From contig CAJTXZ010000002.1 in NCBI GenBank assembly GCA_910583725.1, positions 62,001-126,000 of the forward strand: a DNA stretch of 64,000 nt. The letters are read 5' to 3'. The stretch is from an uncultured Vampirovibrio sp. Its GTDB lineage: Bacteria > Cyanobacteriota > Vampirovibrionia > Gastranaerophilales > Gastranaerophilaceae. Positions 61,601-64,000 of the stretch are shown here, piece after piece. How positions within the stretch are numbered: position 1 is the stretch's first letter; every line of letters starts with the position of its first letter. Under the pieces are notes generated by a model that worked only from the letters and a program-made list of their open reading frames with translations, was not told where the DNA came from and ran no database searches. The translations under genes were made by a program, and so were the position numbers.

Positions 61601-62179
61601 ATTGATGATTTTGATATCGTATTAAACAGAGAAAGAGAACTGAATGCAAAAATAGAAACTTTGGAGAATGAAAAGAACGAGATTGAAAACAGAATGACGG
61701 GGTATGAAACCCTAAAGAAAGAAACTTTTCTTGATACGTTTAATTCCGTGAATGAACATTTTAAGGTAATATTTACAGAATTAACAGACGGCAGCGGCGA
61801 ATTGATACTTGAAAATCCTGAAAATCCTTTTCTTGGCGGGCTAACGGTTGAAGGCAGACAAAAGAATAAGGAAAAACAAAAACTTGCCGGAATGAGCGGC
61901 GGTGAAAAGACACTTATGGCACTATCTTTAGTGTTTGCCGTGCAAAGGCACATGCCGGCACCATTCTATGCACTTGATGAGGTGGATGCAGCGCTTGACG
62001 GATTTAATGTCGAGAGAATTGCAAAAATGATAAATACAAATTCAAGCCACACACAGTTTATTGTAATAAGCCAAAGGTCGCAGATGATTGAGGCGGCAGA
62101 CAGAATGATAGGCGTTACCCAGAAAGATAAGGGCAAAACAATGATTTCAGGAATTAAGCTGAATAAACAGGCAAGCTAG
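58670..62179 (+). CDS. smc: chromosome partition protein SMC
   Basis: 1169 residues. Walker A GINGSGKSN (31-39), long coiled coils around a hinge (about 510-680, with GLAGVHAPLSQLADVDSEYT and the glycine motif SGAITGGAKRK), ABC signature MSGGEK (1075-1080) and Walker B ALDEVDAALD (1101-1110). It forms the condensin ring with ScpA and ScpB and organises and segregates the chromosome. ATG 58670 has no Shine-Dalgarno; TATTAT lies 13 bases upstream, so the leader would be very short. scpA follows by eight bases. Confidence 0.97.
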   Translation: MHIKRLEIDNFKSFANKVEIPFLPGFTAIAGINGSGKSNIIDSVLFALGLSSARALRSEKGVADLISTHNNRNEAQVKVVFDLDDDIGTEISFARKVKKNSSGYVSTYYLNDKSVTLTQMHSELEKYSITPNSYNVIMQGDVVSLVNCSALEKRKFIDEVAGTADFDRKIETATGELQAVEERVKESNLILSSIASRLEELKEERETALKYQEIKVQKDELEGQITTVKYFNFKKILEMVHENILKATKDKKRQELEIENKQAEITKKKEEYDEICAKVKAQGEDKQLEVKKLVEEKKSEIQRRKDSILHTDKVINSNNKTIYAAQNAIEEFNNKKVQTENVIKEKEALKGELEKSLALKKTELDNILTEVTGLNKTANTYIEKRNVLRKELDILKEDENNLIKEKLPNEAKLENLKNELDNTNKAIEELEKRGETFDDDKDKLSSQVEVLTKELDELKVLQKIVFDDIDKTKTQIQDDIHSIQLANKKIAQLEANRQAFKTFGLGAGVETVMQSGLAGVHAPLSQLADVDSEYTDAINEALGARSRFVIVEDENVASRAIELLKSQGRDRATFLPLNKLKPAPNNLPMPKGDGVIDFAINLIDFDDKYLKAFFFALGETLVVQNMQAAKKLMGRYRIVTLDGEIFEKSGAITGGAKRKNMPAFGKADDRELNNYKERLKELENAYRERENKRVALEKKFEKIRADYSNALNSLQAAKYEYSQLIKSHEQFENIIEEKLKRINEITPEIKKTETLLDKFEEKHIEIADKITAIQTEVVEVEKFIDEGALKKLQEMTQGVENEIRDIEKKILNTENEILKDTQTILFNDKMIEQKELDIKKLSSDNIGLTEDRKRYDVEIAEISVVLKELEDEVVELGKNLVELQNLRQKVSDEMLEAQNAKNILENEIERIQDSIESFKTRRNEIEPQLNEIIEELKLKNVKTDELIPTEISIEEITGKIQKLQKRMDDMQPVNMKAIDDFDIVLNRERELNAKIETLENEKNEIENRMTGYETLKKETFLDTFNSVNEHFKVIFTELTDGSGELILENPENPFLGGLTVEGRQKNKEKQKLAGMSGGEKTLMALSLVFAVQRHMPAPFYALDEVDAALDGFNVERIAKMINTNSSHTQFIVISQRSQMIEAADRMIGVTQKDKGKTMISGIKLNKQAS

Positions 62180-62187
62180 GAACATAA

Positions 62188-63192
62188 ATGAACAACACTG
62201 TAAATTTTTATAATAGTACAAATAAGAATGAGGTCTTTAGTGAGACAGGCGTGTATTCAAATTATGAATATGAGATGATTTCGTCTGTTTCAAATGCATC
62301 AGAAAATCCTTTTGATGCTATTGAGATTATTGTGGATATGGCAAAAACAGGCAAAATTGACCCTTGGAACATTGATATTGTAAAAGTTTACGATGAATAT
62401 ATGAAAAAACTGCAGGAATTAAATGAAAGCAATAACCTTAAGTTTGTTGGAAGAGCGTTTGTTTTTGCGTCAATTTTATTAAATTTAAAATCCAAGGTTT
62501 TATCAGGAATCAGCCTTTCTGATTTTGAGCCGGAGCCTGAATTTGATGATACATTAGACGATGGTTTTGATGATGGTTTTGGCGGATATGACGGTGAACA
62601 GCTTCAAATACCATCCTCAAACATTATATCCTTTGATGAAGTTTTGCAGAGAAGAACCAGTACAAAATTAAACAGAAACAGGGGTGTAACATTAAACGAT
62701 TTAATCCGTCATTTAGAGTTTTATGAGCAGCTTGAAAAAAAGAGGGCGCTAAAAAATACACTTGAAAGGCAAAAGAGGCGCCTTAGCAAGAATTATTCAA
62801 AATTATCCACAACAGATATCCTTGATATGACACAGGATGAGTATATTGAGGATTTAGTTGAGAAGATGGAGCAAAATCTTAACAAAATTTTAGAGAGGGA
62901 AGAAAAGATTGAAATAAGAGAATTAACCCTTCTTGGCTTTAGCCGCCCGGCAGCTTATATTGCTGTATTGTATCTTTCTGCGTATGGAAAATTTGATATT
63001 TATCAGGAAGAATTTTACGGTGATTTATTTGTAACATTGCCGAAGAAAAAGATGGATGATAATGATTCACAGCTCAATTCAGGGCTTGCAAAAATAGTTG
63101 ACACAACAACGAAACAAATAGCTCAAACCCTTAACGATAAATTAAAGGCGGGCAAAATAGACGCAGCTGGAGGAGAAAAATATGCCGGCTGA
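62188..63192 (+). CDS. scpA: segregation and condensation protein A
   Basis: Kleisin that bridges SMC heads and binds ScpB. 334 residues. The N-terminal SMC-neck-binding part includes GKIDPWNIDIVKVYDEYMKK and FVFASILLNLKSKVL. The middle is acidic and disordered (EPEPEFDDTLDDGFDDGFGG). The C-terminal winged helix is REELTLLGFSRPAAY-like (read here as RELTLLGFSRPAAYIAVLYL). It is a little longer than B. subtilis ScpA because of the acidic linker. It lies eight bases after smc and overlaps scpB by 11 bases. Confidence 0.95.
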   Translation: MNNTVNFYNSTNKNEVFSETGVYSNYEYEMISSVSNASENPFDAIEIIVDMAKTGKIDPWNIDIVKVYDEYMKKLQELNESNNLKFVGRAFVFASILLNLKSKVLSGISLSDFEPEPEFDDTLDDGFDDGFGGYDGEQLQIPSSNIISFDEVLQRRTSTKLNRNRGVTLNDLIRHLEFYEQLEKKRALKNTLERQKRRLSKNYSKLSTTDILDMTQDEYIEDLVEKMEQNLNKILEREEKIEIRELTLLGFSRPAAYIAVLYLSAYGKFDIYQEEFYGDLFVTLPKKKMDDNDSQLNSGLAKIVDTTTKQIAQTLNDKLKAGKIDAAGGEKYAG

Positions 63193-63736
63193 AGATGATA
63201 TCTTATTAGATGAAGACAAGAAGGACCCAAAGGCCCTCTTAAAGGCTAAGGTGGAGGCTGTTTTATTTGTCACGGCACGGGCTATGCAGCCTGTTGAAAT
63301 ATCAGAGCTTTTGAAGGTGCCTGAGGAAGATATTGAAAATGCACTTTTGGATTTAATGTTTGATTACTCATCAAGAGACGGCGCGCTTGAAATTGATGAT
63401 GAGGACGGATACATTATACAGGTAAGGTCGGAACATCTTGATATAGTAGAAAAGCTTTGTCCTGTAGATTTAAAACCTGCCGTTGTAAAAACATTAACTA
63501 TAATTGCTCTAAAAGAGCCCATTAGGCAGTCTTATTTGAAGGAATTAAGGTCAAATGCGTATGAGCATGTTGCAGAATTATTAGAAAAAGGACTTATTTC
63601 AAGGACAAAGGATAAGAATGGACGCTCTTATAACCTTAAAACCACACCTAAATTTGCAGAATATTTTAAATTAAAGGGAGACGCTAAAACCCTTGCAAAG
63701 CTTCTTGACACCACAAAACAGCTTAAAGATTTATAA
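63182..63736 (+). CDS. scpB: segregation and condensation protein B
   Basis: 184 residues with two winged-helix domains: LKAKVEAVLFVTARAMQPVE, and TLTIIALKEPIRQSYLKELR with GLISRTKDKNGRSYNLKTT. Dimeric ScpB binds the ScpA linker. GGAGG is just before the ATG, within the end of scpA (11-base overlap). Last gene of the condensin operon. Confidence 0.95.
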   Translation: MPAEDDILLDEDKKDPKALLKAKVEAVLFVTARAMQPVEISELLKVPEEDIENALLDLMFDYSSRDGALEIDDEDGYIIQVRSEHLDIVEKLCPVDLKPAVVKTLTIIALKEPIRQSYLKELRSNAYEHVAELLEKGLISRTKDKNGRSYNLKTTPKFAEYFKLKGDAKTLAKLLDTTKQLKDL

Positions 63737-63794
63737 TCCCGTTTGTTTATACATTACATTTACACCTTGGCTAAAAAATAAAAATCAGCACTAC

Positions 63795-63824
63795 TTGCTT
63801 TTTTATGTTCTTTTTTAGTATAAT
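63795..63824 (+). promoter_or_regulatory. promoter of the ferredoxin gene
   Basis: TTGCTT (63795-63800), 18 bases, TATAAT (63819-63824). The leader is about 46 bases and contains TTAAGGAG. Confidence 0.6.
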
Positions 63825-63876
63825 TCAATAAAATAGACAATTTTGTTTTACTAATTAAATTTAAGGAGTTATTTCA

Positions 63877-64000
63877 ATGAAAGTTAGAATCGAAGAAGGA
63901 TGTATAGCTTGCGGTGCTTGCGAATCTTTTTGTTCAGATGTTTTTAAAGTAGAAGATGTTGCTACAGTTAATGAAGCAAATATCGCAGGAAACGAAGACG
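63877..64000 (+). CDS. ferredoxin, [4Fe-4S] type, truncated by the window end
   Basis: Opens with MKVRIEEGCIACGACESFCS, the CxxCxxC...C binding motif of small bacterial ferredoxins, followed by DVFKVEDVATV. About 41 codons are visible before the window ends. The fourth cluster ligand lies beyond. TTAAGGAG is well placed before the ATG. Low-potential electron carrier, as used in anaerobic metabolism. Confidence 0.88.
   Translation, partial: MKVRIEEGCIACGACESFCSDVFKVEDVATVNEANIAGNED

Noticed and set aside
61402..61953. 183-codon frame antisense to smc
   Set aside because: Ser/Phe-rich shadow of a coiled-coil coding sequence; smc on the other strand is certain.
1..64000. CRISPR arrays, rRNA genes, insertion sequences or transposases
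   Set aside because: No regularly spaced repeats, no rRNA sequence and no transposase motifs were seen on either strand.

Overview
This is an AT-rich bacterial chromosome segment with dense, mostly operonic genes, one tRNA and no rRNA, CRISPR array or intact transposon. Gene content points to a diderm (LPS-type) bacterium related to Cyanobacteria. It carries hldE-type adenylyltransferase, lpxD-lpxC-fabZ-lpxA, an OstA/LptD-like outer-membrane protein, an SLH-domain surface protein, SepF, PdxJ and a type IV pilus retraction ATPase. It also carries several large proteins of unknown family with a recurrent short N-terminal motif. I infer a non-photosynthetic gut relative of Cyanobacteria (Vampirovibrionia/Melainabacteria, Gastranaerophilales-like). 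No marker gene here proves this.

Layout. 1-480: decayed EF-hand gene on the minus strand. 0.7-7.2 kb: pilT, a zinc-ribbon protein, recO, a TPR protein, a lipoprotein and a YkgJ-type protein, mostly overlapping. 7.3-8.0 kb: a HigBA-like toxin-antitoxin locus whose toxin is frameshifted. 9.3-15.1 kb (minus): an LPS-assembly-like barrel, an M23 murein hydrolase with a 35-aa membrane protein in front, and a secreted nuclease-like protein joining SNase-like and phospholipase-D domains. 15.7-16.7 kb: a 1-kb segment bounded by two copies of the 3' end of the neighbouring SNF2 helicase gene and carrying a small XRE regulator. 16.7-27.5 kb: SWIM-SNF2 helicase, lineage-specific proteins (one tandem duplication, one internal duplication, one paralogous pair), acpS and a DUF475 membrane protein. 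27.5-30.5 kb: MarR-cupin pair, a fucosyltransferase-like enzyme, an NTF2-like protein and tRNA-Leu(GAG). 30.5-36.2 kb (minus): acpP-fabF, the SLH protein, yggS-sepF and pdxJ. 36.4-46.1 kb: a zinc-ribbon STAND ATPase, two small membrane proteins, an acyltransferase, a ROK kinase and mfd. 46.1-53.9 kb: foldase lipoprotein, hldE-type, lpxD, lpxC, fabZ, lpxA, M29 peptidase, prenyl synthase and lepB. 54.1-58.5 kb: a calpain-like cysteine protease, an MntA-HepT toxin-antitoxin pair and an HExxH metalloprotease-like membrane protein. 58.7-63.7 kb: smc-scpA-scpB. The window ends inside a ferredoxin gene.

Together the housekeeping genes cover envelope construction (fatty acid carrier and elongation, lipid A, LPS export, isoprenoid carrier, signal peptidase, murein hydrolase), cell division (sepF), chromosome handling (SMC-ScpAB, Mfd, RecO) and vitamin B6.

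The most interesting signals are four. Eight genes have a -10 box ending 6-7 bases before the ATG and no Shine-Dalgarno, which predicts leaderless mRNAs. A complete calpain-type C/H/N triad is fused to repeat and EF-hand-like loops. Two non-Sec putative proteases flank a HEPN/MNT module. The SNF2 3' end is duplicated around a small regulator-bearing segment.
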